Notes under the pieces: generated by a model
Seen by the model: the letters and a program-made list of their open reading frames with translations, nothing else
The model's database searches: none
What the model was told of the DNA's origin: nothing
Translations under genes and position numbers: made by a program
Shown: piece after piece, positions 49,314-59,113 of the stretch
Numbering within the stretch: the first letter of the stretch is position 1
How the letters are laid out: each line of letters starts with the position of its first letter
Assembly (NCBI RefSeq): GCF_004000925.1
Contig: NZ_BIME01000009.1
Location: 1 to 64,000, forward strand
DNA from: Paenibacillus illinoisensis NBRC 15959
Lineage (GTDB): Bacteria > Bacillota > Bacilli > Paenibacillales > Paenibacillaceae
Direction of reading: 5' to 3'
DNA: 64,000 bases

Positions 49314-50420
49314 ATGAGTTGGTTTAAAGTTATGGAGCAGCATGATTATGAGGAACTGGTCCTGTGTCAGGACAAAGCTTCCGGGTTAAAGGCGATCATC
49401 GCCATTCACGATACAACACTCGGCCCTGCACTCGGCGGTACTCGGATGTGGACGTATGCTTCTGAAGAGGCTGCTATTGAGGACGCACTGCGCCTTTCAC
49501 GGGGGATGACATATAAAAATGCCGTATCCGGCTTGAATCTTGGCGGCGGTAAAGCTGTGATTATCGGCGACCCGCGCCGCGACAAGAACGAAGCGATGTT
49601 CCGTGCATTCGGCAGGTACATTCAAGGTCTGAATGGGCGTTATGTAACTGCAGAAGACGTGGGGACTTCGGAGGAAGACATGAACCTGATTTATCAGGAA
49701 ACGGATTATGTAACAGGCATATCGCCAAGCTACGGGTCGTCCGGGAACCCATCTCCTGCTACGGCCTGGGGAGTGTACCGGGGGATGAAGGCAGCGGCAA
49801 AAGAGGCCTTTGGCACGGATCTGCTGGAAGGCAAAACCGTTGCCGTTCAAGGTGTCGGCAACGTAGCCATGAGTCTGTGCAAGTATTTGTACGAAGAAGG
49901 TGCCCGCCTGATTGTGACGGATATTCACAAGGATTCCGTGAAGCAAGCAGTGGATCGCTTCGGGGCAACGGCTGTTGATCCGGGGGAAATTACCGGGGTA
50001 GAATGTGACATCTATGCACCATGTGCACTGGGCGGAACGATTAATGACGATACACTCAAAACGCTCAAAGCCAAGGTGGTTGCAGGCTGCGCCAACAACC
50101 AGCTGCTGGAACCACGTCATGGTGACATTTTGCATGAGAGAGGTATCGTTTATGCTCCGGATTATGTTATTAATGCAGGCGGAGTCATCAACATCGCGGA
50201 CGAATTGAATGGTTATAACTCGGAGCGTGCGTGGAGCAAAATTGGAGAAATTTACACCAGTTTGGAGAAAATTTTTGAAACCTCCCGTACCGAAGGCATT
50301 GCAACGTATATTGCTGCAGACCGTTTGGCTGAACGCCGAATTGAGCTGATGAAGAATACACGCAGCACCTTCCTGCAGCAAGGTCATCACGCACTGAGTG
50401 CCCGCCGACTACGTGGGTAA
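49314..50420 (+). CDS. bcd: Leucine (branched-chain amino acid) dehydrogenase
   Basis: 368 residues. NAD-dependent oxidative deamination of leucine, valine and isoleucine. The Glu/Leu/Phe/Val dehydrogenase signature with the catalytic Lys is NLGGGKAVIIGDP, preceded by LGPALGGTRMW; the Rossmann motif is VAVQGVGNVA and a YVINAGGVINIADE segment follows. Length fits leucine dehydrogenase. In Bacillales it links branched-chain amino acid breakdown to branched fatty-acid primers; here it stands alone rather than in the ptb-buk cluster. ATG after GGAGGAG. Confidence 0.93.
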   Translation: MSWFKVMEQHDYEELVLCQDKASGLKAIIAIHDTTLGPALGGTRMWTYASEEAAIEDALRLSRGMTYKNAVSGLNLGGGKAVIIGDPRRDKNEAMFRAFGRYIQGLNGRYVTAEDVGTSEEDMNLIYQETDYVTGISPSYGSSGNPSPATAWGVYRGMKAAAKEAFGTDLLEGKTVAVQGVGNVAMSLCKYLYEEGARLIVTDIHKDSVKQAVDRFGATAVDPGEITGVECDIYAPCALGGTINDDTLKTLKAKVVAGCANNQLLEPRHGDILHERGIVYAPDYVINAGGVINIADELNGYNSERAWSKIGEIYTSLEKIFETSRTEGIATYIAADRLAERRIELMKNTRSTFLQQGHHALSARRLRG

Positions 50421-50477
50421 GTCCAGAAGGAACCTATGAGATTCATACAGGCGGAATGAGTTGAAAAGATAGCCAAG

Positions 50478-50517
50478 GAGGCAGGTATTCCCGAAAGGAA
50501 TATCTGCCTCTTTTTTT
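50478..50517 (+). terminator. Terminator of the leucine dehydrogenase gene
   Basis: GAGGCAGGTATTCC pairs with GGAATATCTGCCTC around CGAAA, then seven T. Confidence 0.9.
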
Positions 50518-50546
50518 GATATGTTACCCTGTTACAGCGTATAGGT

Positions 50547-51968
50547 TTACTTTTGCTGCTGCATTTGATCCTTGAAGCCGCCTTTGTAGGTGGTCGTCGG
50601 TGCTTTGACTTTGTCGATTAACAGAATGCCATCATATTGTTCAGTCGGAATGAAGTTCATCGACATCGGATGAATGACTTCATCCACCATGCCATCCTCT
50701 GCTGCAAAGACCGGGCGGGACAACCAGGCTGCAGCACCTGTAGCATCTTTGGCTTCGGAGAGATCAATGTATGTATTACGGTAGCCGGATTTCATTAAGG
50801 TATACTCCAGACTGCCGCGAGGCATCGGAGAGATATCAAACGTTTGGCCTGTGGAAATCTCGCTCGCTTGTCCTTCATTCATATAAAGCCCGATCACATA
50901 CATGTCATCCTGCAGCTTCTCATGCATCATTTCGCCCATGCTTTTGAAGCTGGATTGCCACAACCCGGAGTTTCCGTTACTTTCTCCGATTGGAGGATTG
51001 AGAATGGACGATGTGCTCTTGGCGAGATGGTCATTGTGAGCCCAAAGAATGAATTTTTTACCTGGATACATGACGTCCATCAGCCACTCCAGATTATCGG
51101 CCATGGCACGGTCGCGGAATTCGTAACTCTCTCGAGTGTCGTAGGCAGCCATCTCGATAAATTTGCTCCGGTCCTTCAGCACACGGATCATCATGTCAGC
51201 CAGTTTCGGGTTGTCCGGGAATGACTTTACGAGCTCCTGCTTATGCTCGGTGATCCATTGAACCAATTCCTCGTACTGCGGGGCATAAGCATCCTTCACT
51301 TGATGGATGGCCGCCTTGAATTCGGGATTATTGTCGCTGTCGATACCATATTTGTTGAGGACGGCATACAAATCCGTGATGCCCTGCATCTCAAACGCAT
51401 AGAACTGCTTGCCTCTGGCGGGATCCAGACTGCCAATCCAGTCACTGATAAATTGGGTTAAGTACCCGGTTGTAAACTGCATATCATATCCTGCCAAAAT
51501 CAGTGGATGATCCGTCGTGCTCTGCTCCTGAATGTATTCGTAGAGGCCAAGTGTCTCCTGCGAGTGCCAGATCGGAAAAATGGACAGCTCCATCATCTGG
51601 GCAGGCGTCAGATTTGCTCCTTGTTCATAGGCAACGGCTGCATCCCCCATGCCGGATTCGAAGGCAATGACATCATAGCCGAGTTCTTCATGCAAAAATT
51701 TGATCATACGCGTTTTGATTGCACTGTATTCGGCAACCCGGTGAAAGTTCTCTCCCAGGCTAACTACTTTCTTGTCCTGCAGCAATGGCTTCAGAAAGGC
51801 AAGGTCACTGTAGTTGTCCGAGGTCAGGGATGTGATCTCATGGGCATGCTCCTGCACCCATTGCTCCTTAGTTATAGGTGAGGCTCCTGCCGAAGCGGAG
51901 CCAGCAATCATGGCAATAGCCATCCCGAGTACGGCTGTTTTTTGAATAAAACGATGTTTCAGGTTCAT
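50547..51968 (-). CDS. Secreted erythromycin-esterase-family protein
   Basis: 473 residues. A signal peptide ends near SAGAS. The domain shows LGENFHRVAEYSAIKTRM, YDVIAFESGMGDA, LILAGYDMQF and FILWAHNDHLAKS, the Glu/His arrangement of the EreA/EreB-like superfamily. Ere enzymes hydrolyse the macrolactone of erythromycin, but many homologues act on other esters or are of unknown function, so resistance should not be assumed. The conserved His-Gly of the first motif is His-Arg here. The start at 51968 has GGAGG nine bases upstream. Confidence 0.85.
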   Translation of the reverse strand: MNLKHRFIQKTAVLGMAIAMIAGSASAGASPITKEQWVQEHAHEITSLTSDNYSDLAFLKPLLQDKKVVSLGENFHRVAEYSAIKTRMIKFLHEELGYDVIAFESGMGDAAVAYEQGANLTPAQMMELSIFPIWHSQETLGLYEYIQEQSTTDHPLILAGYDMQFTTGYLTQFISDWIGSLDPARGKQFYAFEMQGITDLYAVLNKYGIDSDNNPEFKAAIHQVKDAYAPQYEELVQWITEHKQELVKSFPDNPKLADMMIRVLKDRSKFIEMAAYDTRESYEFRDRAMADNLEWLMDVMYPGKKFILWAHNDHLAKSTSSILNPPIGESNGNSGLWQSSFKSMGEMMHEKLQDDMYVIGLYMNEGQASEISTGQTFDISPMPRGSLEYTLMKSGYRNTYIDLSEAKDATGAAAWLSRPVFAAEDGMVDEVIHPMSMNFIPTEQYDGILLIDKVKAPTTTYKGGFKDQMQQQK

Positions 51969-52052
51969 AATGTGTATCCTCCGTATGAATGATGTGTTGA
52001 AATCCATAACCCAAGGATACTGGTTAATTCTAAAGAAAGTATAACGCGGATC

Positions 52053-52916
52053 TTAGAATGTAATGCATTTCTGATTCAGCAGCTTAATGAATTCATCCAA
52101 TGCGGTACTGACATACCGTCCCTCCCCACGTACAAAGGTAGTTGTGGTATGGGAAAACTGCTCGGCTAGATCATGTACAGCGTACGCATCCGGTTTCTTA
52201 TGGATCACGCTGCAAGGCATAATCGTATATGCAATGCCGGATTCTACACAGCTGAGCAAGTTCTCCATCGTACTGACTTCAATCATATTGCGGGCAGATA
52301 ACCCTTCTTCCTCTAAGAACATTTCCGTAATTTCACGGTAGGGGCAGCCCTGAGGGAACACTACCCATGAGACCTGGCACAGGCTCTCAATGGGTGTCTC
52401 CGTTCGTTTAGAAATAATGTGCACAGTGTCTTGCATTTCATATTCCACTCTTAACCCTTCTTTAACACAGGCACCACTGATAAACGCGCCATCAATTTCA
52501 TTAGTCTGTATTTTGTGGCGAAGCACTTTTGGAGCGGTCGCGTTCACTAGCGAGATGGATACCTTTGGATGTGCAATTTGGTATTCGTTCAGAATTTCCA
52601 TGAAGCGGCTTGAAGCAGCCGTCTCCACGATTCCTATTTTTAATGTACCGGATGGTTGCCCAATATCCTTCATATCCTCTTCCAGGTCGTGCAGCAGATT
52701 GTGAATACGTTCAGCATATTTAATAAACTGTTCTCCTTTGGCTGTGGGCACCACACCCTTGTGGAATCGGTTGAATAGTTGTACCTCATACTCCTGCTCC
52801 AGCTTTTTGATGCGTGTAGTGACATTAGACTGGGCATAGTTCAGTTCTTTGGCGGCTTGCGAGATTTTACCTGACCGTCCGACGGCTAGAATAATATCGA
52901 TATCGGATAATTCCAT
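52053..52916 (-). CDS. LysR-family transcriptional regulator
   Basis: 287 residues. Winged helix-turn-helix at about 1-60 (KISQAAKELNYAQSNVTTRI) and a type 2 periplasmic-binding-like effector domain (TLKIGIVETAASSRFMEIL onward). The effector domain contains several Cys (CVKEG, CQVSW, CPYRE, SCVESG, MPCSV), which might allow redox or electrophile sensing. It is divergent from an Old Yellow Enzyme gene, which often detoxifies electrophiles, so that gene is the probable target. ATG after AGGAGG. Confidence 0.9.
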   Translation of the reverse strand: MELSDIDIILAVGRSGKISQAAKELNYAQSNVTTRIKKLEQEYEVQLFNRFHKGVVPTAKGEQFIKYAERIHNLLHDLEEDMKDIGQPSGTLKIGIVETAASSRFMEILNEYQIAHPKVSISLVNATAPKVLRHKIQTNEIDGAFISGACVKEGLRVEYEMQDTVHIISKRTETPIESLCQVSWVVFPQGCPYREITEMFLEEEGLSARNMIEVSTMENLLSCVESGIAYTIMPCSVIHKKPDAYAVHDLAEQFSHTTTTFVRGEGRYVSTALDEFIKLLNQKCITF

Positions 52917-53066
52917 GGGTTTGCCTCCTGATTGTGGAATCTCTTCAAATATAAATAAATGGACATGAGATATCTCTCGTAGTGATACTTCTATATATTT
53001 TAATCATTTTACGATATGTCTGAGCCGGCCTACAATATCCTTAATCACGATGAGAGAAGGGATGGC

Positions 53067-54119
53067 ATGAATAATCTTTTTAATTTACTCAATCCGGTTA
53101 AGATCAATCAGTGGGAGCTAAAAAATCGTATTGTGATGGCGCCGTTAACAAGAGGATTTGCGAATGATGCGGATGGTACGGTGACAGAGGAGATGGTGGC
53201 CTATTATGAGCAACGTGCACGAGATGGTGCAGGTCTGATTATTACGGAAGGGATTAATCCCAGTCTGGCTGGAAAAGGAACGTATGGCATACCCGGTTTG
53301 TATACGGAAGAGCAAGCAATCTCATGGCAAAAGGTAACTGAGGCTGTTCACAGACAGGGCGGGACGATCATTGCCCAACTCTGGCATGTCGGTAGATTGT
53401 CCCACTCTGACCTCATTGGAAGAACACCGCAGGCGCCTTCAAGTATTCAGGCTGAGGGGAAGGTGCATAAGTTGCACAAGCCATATCAGATTCCTGAAAC
53501 GATGCGCACACAGGATATTCAGAGTACAATTCATCATTTTCAGATCGCTGCCCGTCATGCAGTGTTGGCCGGATTCGATGGAATTGAGCTGCATGCAGCT
53601 CATGGGTATTTAATTGATCAGTTCATCAATGAGAAAACGAATCAAAGAACCGACGAATATGGAGGCGGGATTCAGGGGAGATTACGTTTTTTGAGAGAAA
53701 TCATCCTGGCAGTAGAAAAAGAAATCAGCGTGGATCGCATATCAATCCGATTTTCCGAGAAGAAGGATGATGACCCTTCCTATGTGTGGACAGATAAGGC
53801 TGGCATGATTAATGCTTATCTTAACCTGTTCCGTGAGACCGGTATTACGATTCTTCATCCTTCAACAGATCAATATACAAGAGTCTGGGCGGGAGAGATG
53901 ACCTTTCATGAGATGATCAGGGAACAGTGGGAGCACACCATTATTGGAGTGGGAGATCTCGATATTCACATGGCAGAAGAAGGTTTGAATGATGGGGTCA
54001 TTAATCTTGCTGCCTTCGGTCGGCCTTATATTGCTAATCCCGATCTTGTGCACAGATTGCGCACAGGTGAGCCGTTAGTCGAGTACGATGTGACCAAGCA
54101 TTTGCCTATTTTGGTCTGA
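53067..54119 (+). CDS. Old Yellow Enzyme-family NADH:flavin oxidoreductase
   Basis: 350 residues, FMN-binding TIM barrel. NRIVMAPLTRGFAND (FMN site), AQLWHVGRLSH, and the substrate-binding pair in DGIELHAAHGYLIDQF are typical of the NemA/OYE group, which reduces activated alkenes such as enones, maleimides or nitro-esters. RISIRFSEKKDDD replaces the usual VRLSP region. Start at 53067 was chosen by AGAAGG six bases upstream. Probably controlled by the divergent LysR protein. Confidence 0.9.
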   Translation: MNNLFNLLNPVKINQWELKNRIVMAPLTRGFANDADGTVTEEMVAYYEQRARDGAGLIITEGINPSLAGKGTYGIPGLYTEEQAISWQKVTEAVHRQGGTIIAQLWHVGRLSHSDLIGRTPQAPSSIQAEGKVHKLHKPYQIPETMRTQDIQSTIHHFQIAARHAVLAGFDGIELHAAHGYLIDQFINEKTNQRTDEYGGGIQGRLRFLREIILAVEKEISVDRISIRFSEKKDDDPSYVWTDKAGMINAYLNLFRETGITILHPSTDQYTRVWAGEMTFHEMIREQWEHTIIGVGDLDIHMAEEGLNDGVINLAAFGRPYIANPDLVHRLRTGEPLVEYDVTKHLPILV

Positions 54120-54125
54120 AAAAAA

Positions 54126-54163
54126 GGGGGCAGCTCTAATCCGGAGATTAGGCTGCCCTCTTT
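54126..54163. terminator. Terminator between convergent genes
   Basis: GGCAGC-CTAATC pairs with GATTAG-GCTGCC around CGGA with one bulged T, followed by TCTTTCC. Confidence 0.75.
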
Positions 54164-54183
54164 CCTGTTGTCACGGGATGCAG

Positions 54184-55392
54184 TTATGAGTTGTTGACAA
54201 TGCCGGGTTTCTTTTCAGTGAAATAGTAACCGAGGGCCAGCAGCGGCATGATCAGGCCGATCAGTGTCGTCAGACTCCAGCCACCTGATGCGTAAGACCA
54301 GCTTCCAATAGAGGAACCAATGGCACCTCCAATAAAGAAGATCGACATGAAGATTCCGTTCACCCGTCCTCTCGCTTCACCAGCAAGGGAGTAGATGACG
54401 CGCTGTCCCAGAACAAGATTGCCCGAGACTGCCATGTCGAGCGTAATGGCAACAATGACCAGCAGAACCAGCTCAGCAGTCGAATGTCCCTGAAACACGT
54501 ACGCAAGGCCGAAGGATAGAACAGCAATCACCATGGCGAGACCGGTCAATATCCGGGTCAGGCCTTTGTCTGCCCATCTGCCCGCGATAGGAGCCGCAAT
54601 GGCCCCGCCCACCCCGGCTAGGGCAAACCAGGCAATGCCTTGCTGGGTCATGCCAAAATCATTCGCCAGCCGCAGGGGTACAGTGGTCCAGAAGAGACTG
54701 AAGGCACCAAACAAGCTGGCCTGATAAAGTGCCCGGCGGCGCAGCATGGGCAGAGTTTTAAACAGGGTACCCAGTGAAACAATGAGCTGACCATATTTCA
54801 TTGCAGGTTGAGGCTTGCGTACAGGAAGTGCGCGTGATAATAGCAGAGCGAGCAGTGTAATAACGATAGCGGAGAAGATAAAGACAGCCTGCCAACCAAA
54901 AGCATCCGTAATGAAGCTTGCCACCGGGCGAGCCAGCATGATGCCAAGAAGAAGGCCGCTCATGACATTGCCTACGACCTGCCCGCGCTGTTCTTCCGAA
55001 GTAAGGTAAGTCGCGTAGGGTACGAGAATCTGGGCAACCACGGAACCTACACCGATAACCAGAGAGGATGTTAGAAATAATACAGCATGAGTGGAGAGCG
55101 CTGCTGCAGCCAAGGCAACGACCAGTAATACCAGAAAGGAAGTTACGAGCCGCCGATTCTCCATAATGTCACTGAGCGGTACGATAAACAGCAGTCCGAT
55201 GACATATCCAATTTGTGTTAACGTTACGATTAATCCTGCCGCAGCTGACGACAATCCTGTCGAATCACTGATCGGCCCGATTACGGTCTGTGCGTAGTAC
55301 AGATTAGCCACAATGAGTCCGCATGCCGCAGCCAAAAGGAAAACCAGCCAACGGGGAACCTGTCTTGCTTGCACATCGTTTTTCATGTTCAT
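54184..55392 (-). CDS. Major facilitator superfamily transporter (drug/metabolite exporter-like)
   Basis: 402 residues, twelve predicted membrane segments. The loop 2-3 motif PLSDIMENRR and the motif C-like segment VGSVVAQILVPYAT place it in the proton-driven exporter branch (YdhP/AraJ-like). Cargo unknown. The start at 55392 has GGAGG nine bases upstream; an ATG 18 bases earlier overlaps that site. It is divergent from a TetR-type gene and a 14-bp palindrome lies between them, so export is probably induced by the compound that binds the repressor. Confidence 0.88.
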   Translation of the reverse strand: MNMKNDVQARQVPRWLVFLLAAACGLIVANLYYAQTVIGPISDSTGLSSAAAGLIVTLTQIGYVIGLLFIVPLSDIMENRRLVTSFLVLLVVALAAAALSTHAVLFLTSSLVIGVGSVVAQILVPYATYLTSEEQRGQVVGNVMSGLLLGIMLARPVASFITDAFGWQAVFIFSAIVITLLALLLSRALPVRKPQPAMKYGQLIVSLGTLFKTLPMLRRRALYQASLFGAFSLFWTTVPLRLANDFGMTQQGIAWFALAGVGGAIAAPIAGRWADKGLTRILTGLAMVIAVLSFGLAYVFQGHSTAELVLLVIVAITLDMAVSGNLVLGQRVIYSLAGEARGRVNGIFMSIFFIGGAIGSSIGSWSYASGGWSLTTLIGLIMPLLALGYYFTEKKPGIVNNS

Positions 55393-55498
55393 GATTATCA
55401 TCCTCCACATGGTATTAAATGACTACTCAGTATGAGTCAATACAGCTGGAATCATCATTTTCTAAACAGTTCGTTCACTAATTACAAACATATAATAA

Positions 55499-55512
55499 AC
55501 TAAACGTTTAGT
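55499..55512. promoter_or_regulatory. Probable TetR-type operator
   Basis: ACTAAACGTTTAGT is a perfect 14-bp palindrome in the region shared by the divergent exporter and TetR-type genes, next to TATAAT-like sequence at 55491. A plus-strand TATAAT at 55594 with a weak -35 probably starts the regulator transcript. Confidence 0.6.
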
Positions 55513-55665
55513 ATTGTAAATAGGCGCAAACAAATTATTTGAGATAATCAGCATTGTCGAAGGGTCAAATTGTTTATATGGATGGCAATTTAGTATAATG
55601 AACGTATCGTTTTTAAGAAAATAGAAATGAAATGTATGGTCAGAAACAAGGAGGGGTTGGTTTAA

Positions 55666-56244
55666 ATGACAGCCAAAAGAGGGCGTCCCCGCAACATGGA
55701 AACACAGAATGCCATTCTGGCAGCTGCCTATGAGTTATTGCTGGAACACGGCTTTGCCGCGATTACGGTTGAAAAGATAGCTGAGCGAGCGCAAGTGAGC
55801 AAAGCAACCATATATAAATGGTGGCCCAATAAGGGGGCTGTCATCATGGATGGATACATGTCAGCCATGACAGCAAGATTGCCTGTCCCGGATACAGGAT
55901 CGGTATTTGAGGATGTACGTATTCATGCGAGTAATATGATTCAATTTTTGACCAGCCAGGACGGAAAGGCCATTACAGAGATTATCGGAGAAGGGCAGTC
56001 AGATCCAGGTCTTGCGGTAGAATACCGGACCAGATATATTCAGCCTCGTCGGCGTGAAGCTTGGGGAATTATTGAAAAGGGAGTAACGCGGGGCGAATTA
56101 AAGAGTGACCTGGATATCGGTTTGTGTATCGACATGATCTACGGGCCGGTGTTCTATCGCATGTTAGTGACGGGGGAACCAATGGATCCTGAGTTTGTAC
56201 AGCGACTATTGGATTCACTATTTGCAGGGATGAAGTCCGATTAA
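55666..56244 (+). CDS. TetR-family transcriptional regulator
   Basis: 192 residues. The N-terminal helix-turn-helix (about 10-60) reads NAILAAAYELLLEHGFAAIT, VEKIAERAQVSKATIYKWW; the rest is a helical ligand-binding/dimerisation domain of the TetR_C type (IGEGQSDPGLAVEYRTRYI). It should repress the divergent exporter. ATG after AAGGAGGGG. Confidence 0.92.
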   Translation: MTAKRGRPRNMETQNAILAAAYELLLEHGFAAITVEKIAERAQVSKATIYKWWPNKGAVIMDGYMSAMTARLPVPDTGSVFEDVRIHASNMIQFLTSQDGKAITEIIGEGQSDPGLAVEYRTRYIQPRRREAWGIIEKGVTRGELKSDLDIGLCIDMIYGPVFYRMLVTGEPMDPEFVQRLLDSLFAGMKSD

Positions 56245-56328
56245 GCGGAGAGAAAGAACGAAAGCTAAAGGGGAGAAGGGCGATTCTCATGAATCACCCT
56301 GTATGAAGGCGTATCTAGCGAGGCTGCG

Positions 56329-57453
56329 TCATACCTGAAATAGGGGAGAGATGGCTGAGGGCCAAGAAGCAGAAGTGTCGGAGGCAGAGGAAGGAGATTG
56401 CTGGCTTAAAACGGGGGGATCGTTCCATACCACACTCGGCAATTCTCGTCGCAATACAGGTGCTACGTCTTGGGCAAAGCGCTCCACTTGCTCTAGCTGC
56501 TCACTATGACTGAGTCCATCCACACTAATGCTCAGCACCTGATGTCCAAACGCGGCATGGTAATTCATAATTTTCTCAATGACCTGTTCCGGACTACCAA
56601 TAAGTACGGGGCCACGTGCAATGTTATCTTCCAGATCTGTGAAGGGTGACTGGTTATGCTGTGCGGCGGCGGTAGCATGAAAAGCATTATAGTAAGGTGT
56701 GTAGCGACGAATCGCTTCCTCACGAGTATCTGCCAGATATAGGCTGCCTGCTCCCGATCCGATCACCGCGCGGCTTGCATCATGACCATAATAATCGAGG
56801 CGTTCCCGATAATGGTCAATCAATGCTTTGTATTTTGCCTGGGGATGAAAAGAATTCGAAGTGAAGAGCGGCTCACCATATTTCGCTGCCAGTTCAGTAG
56901 AGAGTGTACTCGACGCGCTGCCATGCCAGATTGGTATGGATTGCTGAAGTGGTCTCGGCCAAGTGGTAACCTCATGAAGGGGAGGCCGATACGTTCCCTG
57001 CCAGGATACGTTCTCCTCCGTCCACAGGCGCTTCAGCAATTCATAACGTTCAGCAAGGGAAACCCACTGTTCCTCTTCACGAATGCCAAACAGCGGATAG
57101 TGCCGGGGGTCATTGCCTTTCCCGATGATCATCTCCAGCCGTCCACCAGATAACTGATCCAGTGTTGCATAATCCTCTGCAACCCGCACCGGATCCAGTA
57201 CGCTTAGAACAGTGACTGTGGTTAGCAACCGGATACGTGAGGTAGCTGCAGCTATAGCAGTCAATACAACTGGAGGTGAAGAGGACAGAAAAGGTGCCCC
57301 GTGCCGCTCACCAATCCCGTACGCATCGAAACCCAAACGCTCGGCCAGTCTGGATTGCTCCAGAATGTTGTGGAATTTCTGCTGTGTCGTGAGTGCTTCG
57401 CCAGTGACCGCATTAGGCAGGTTCATCATGAGGCTAAACAAGGCAAATTTCAT
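56329..57453 (-). CDS. LLM-class flavin-dependent oxidoreductase (luciferase-like)
   Basis: 374 residues. Luciferase-like TIM barrel: RLAERLGFDAYGIGERHG, RIRLLTTVTVLSVLDPVRVA, DQLSGGRLEMIIGKGNDP and PVLIGSPEQVIEKIMNYH are typical. Such enzymes use FMNH2 to oxidise diverse substrates; this one is unassigned. The last 25 residues are Ser/Pro-rich and look like a dispensable extension. ATG after AAGGAGAAG. Monocistronic, divergent from the aloR-like gene. Confidence 0.87.
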   Translation of the reverse strand: MKFALFSLMMNLPNAVTGEALTTQQKFHNILEQSRLAERLGFDAYGIGERHGAPFLSSSPPVVLTAIAAATSRIRLLTTVTVLSVLDPVRVAEDYATLDQLSGGRLEMIIGKGNDPRHYPLFGIREEEQWVSLAERYELLKRLWTEENVSWQGTYRPPLHEVTTWPRPLQQSIPIWHGSASSTLSTELAAKYGEPLFTSNSFHPQAKYKALIDHYRERLDYYGHDASRAVIGSGAGSLYLADTREEAIRRYTPYYNAFHATAAAQHNQSPFTDLEDNIARGPVLIGSPEQVIEKIMNYHAAFGHQVLSISVDGLSHSEQLEQVERFAQDVAPVLRRELPSVVWNDPPVLSQQSPSSASDTSASWPSAISPLFQV

Positions 57454-57635
57454 CTGAACTTCTCCTTGAACTGGATTGGCCAGTCTGTGTTGTTTAATCC
57501 TATGGAAATAGTAGGATATTATGAATTGAACTTACTGTAACATGTCCGTTTCGATTCTTCTAATGGATTTTTTCTATAAGACGAAATATATTCAATATAA
57601 ATGTCTAAATGTGCAGGAAATTGCCACGATTTTTA

Positions 57636-57664
57636 TTGACCGCTGTAAAATTTAGGATTAAAAT
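57636..57664 (+). promoter_or_regulatory. Promoter of the aloR-like gene
   Basis: TTGACC and TAAAAT are separated by 17 bases, about 55 bases upstream of the start codon. Confidence 0.55.
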
Positions 57665-57718
57665 TGTACTTATCATAGAAATTCAAATTTCTGGATTTTC
57701 ATTGTGGAGGTGGGAGAC

Positions 57719-59113
57719 ATGGAACCTACAACTACGATACGCTCAAATATTGAGGATTACATCAGGAAACAGGGGTATACCCTTCAATACTTTGCTGATA
57801 TATCGGGGGTTAACGCCGGGACGTTAAGTGCAATTATCAAAGGTACACGGCCGATCGCCATGGCTCAATTGGACCTCATCACCCAGGGCATGAAGCTGGA
57901 AGAGGGACACTTCTACGAAATATATGGTGCTGAATGTTTTGTGGAGTCCGCACCGCACTGGAGAAGGCTGGAGCCGTTCCTGCAACGCTGCGCTGAGTTG
58001 GACAAGCTGGACTGCATACAGAGGGTAATTCAGCAAGTGACGGATGACCGCTCCTATGTGTCCGAATTGTTCGAGCTGGCCGAGTATATGCTTGAACGTG
58101 ATCAGAAGAAGGCTGCGCGAATGCTGTACGAATGTGTCGCCGAGTGTGAGAAGTACCAGCACTCCGAACGTCTGGCACTATGCCATTATCGCATCTTCAC
58201 CTTGTCTCTTGGCCAGGACCAGCATGAGAATCTCAGGGCCGCAGTTCACTTCGAGCCGTATATTAACCGGCTGGATGAAGAGCGACAGCTGGACGCAATC
58301 AGGGAATTGGCTAATACATATAGTGGATTGCGCCACTGGGATAAGGTATTTCAATTAGCTGGTGAACTAGAGCAGCGAGTTGGATTTATGGAACAATATC
58401 AAACGAAGAAAAAAGGTTTAGATAACCATAGAGTTTCCAAGCACCCTCTATTCACCTATAGATCTTATGCGCACTTATTGATGTCTAATGTGTGGGGCGA
58501 GCGGGGAAATTACGAAAAGGCTTTGAATCTTACAACGCTGTACTCCAATGTTGTTGTTGATGACCCTACAGCAGAGGATCTTATATTTATTAAAAGATTT
58601 AAGGATTGGGCGGAAGTTAATTCCTACCTTTATAAACTGATGTTGGGTGATTACGAAGCCTTAAATTCCTATTTGGATTTTATCGATGAAGACGAAAATG
58701 AAACACTTCTTGGGTTGGTTAAGGTTATGGAAGCTGCAAATCTATACAATTTGAATGTAGACCACGCCCTCAGGAGGTTTGATCTATATATTCATCTTTT
58801 ATTTGAGGAAGGCAATCACGAAACGAGCTATGTTGTTCAAGTCAAAGATGATAGGTACACCAAATTTTGGGCAGAATTAGCGTTCTATCAGCTATCTAAG
58901 GAAAGATATGAAGAAGGATTTAGGAGTCTAATGACTTGTTTGGCATCAGCTCATAAAATCAAAGATGACTCTACAATCATTTACTGTGTAGGTTTATTCG
59001 AAGAATACAGGCATCAAGCGATTGAATCTGTGAAGCTAAATTATTCAAATCTTATCAAGGAGGTTTATGGTCGATATGCTAAAAAAAGCCACGTTAGTAT
59101 TAATGCTGTTTAG
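57719..59113 (+). CDS. aloR: RRNPP-type peptide-responsive regulator (AloR-like)
   Basis: 464 residues. An N-terminal XRE-like helix-turn-helix (about 5-65, YIRKQGYTLQYFADISGVNA, TLSAIIKGTRPI) is followed by a long helical array of TPR-like repeats (about 80-450) that would form the peptide-binding groove. This is the layout of RRNPP quorum-sensing receptors (PlcR, AimR, Rap family). The pheromone-type gene overlaps its 3' end, as in the AloR/AloP pairs described in Paenibacillus. The start has GGAGG eight bases upstream. The first half (to about 58.38 kb) has ordinary GC content, the second is AT-rich, suggesting an exchanged specificity half. Confidence 0.85.
   Translation: MEPTTTIRSNIEDYIRKQGYTLQYFADISGVNAGTLSAIIKGTRPIAMAQLDLITQGMKLEEGHFYEIYGAECFVESAPHWRRLEPFLQRCAELDKLDCIQRVIQQVTDDRSYVSELFELAEYMLERDQKKAARMLYECVAECEKYQHSERLALCHYRIFTLSLGQDQHENLRAAVHFEPYINRLDEERQLDAIRELANTYSGLRHWDKVFQLAGELEQRVGFMEQYQTKKKGLDNHRVSKHPLFTYRSYAHLLMSNVWGERGNYEKALNLTTLYSNVVVDDPTAEDLIFIKRFKDWAEVNSYLYKLMLGDYEALNSYLDFIDEDENETLLGLVKVMEAANLYNLNVDHALRRFDLYIHLLFEEGNHETSYVVQVKDDRYTKFWAELAFYQLSKERYEEGFRSLMTCLASAHKIKDDSTIIYCVGLFEEYRHQAIESVKLNYSNLIKEVYGRYAKKSHVSINAV

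Noticed and set aside
49497..50390. Minus-strand open frame of 297 codons opposite the leucine dehydrogenase gene
   Set aside because: Antisense shadow of a well-conserved gene; no start signal and no recognisable domain.
50547..51968. Macrolide resistance gene
   Set aside because: The protein belongs to the erythromycin-esterase superfamily, but this superfamily is broad and the first motif differs; resistance cannot be inferred.
56278..56299. Hairpin GGGCGATTC/GAATCACCC after the TetR-type gene
   Set aside because: Stem is short with a mismatch and there is no T-run on either side, so a terminator is not supported.
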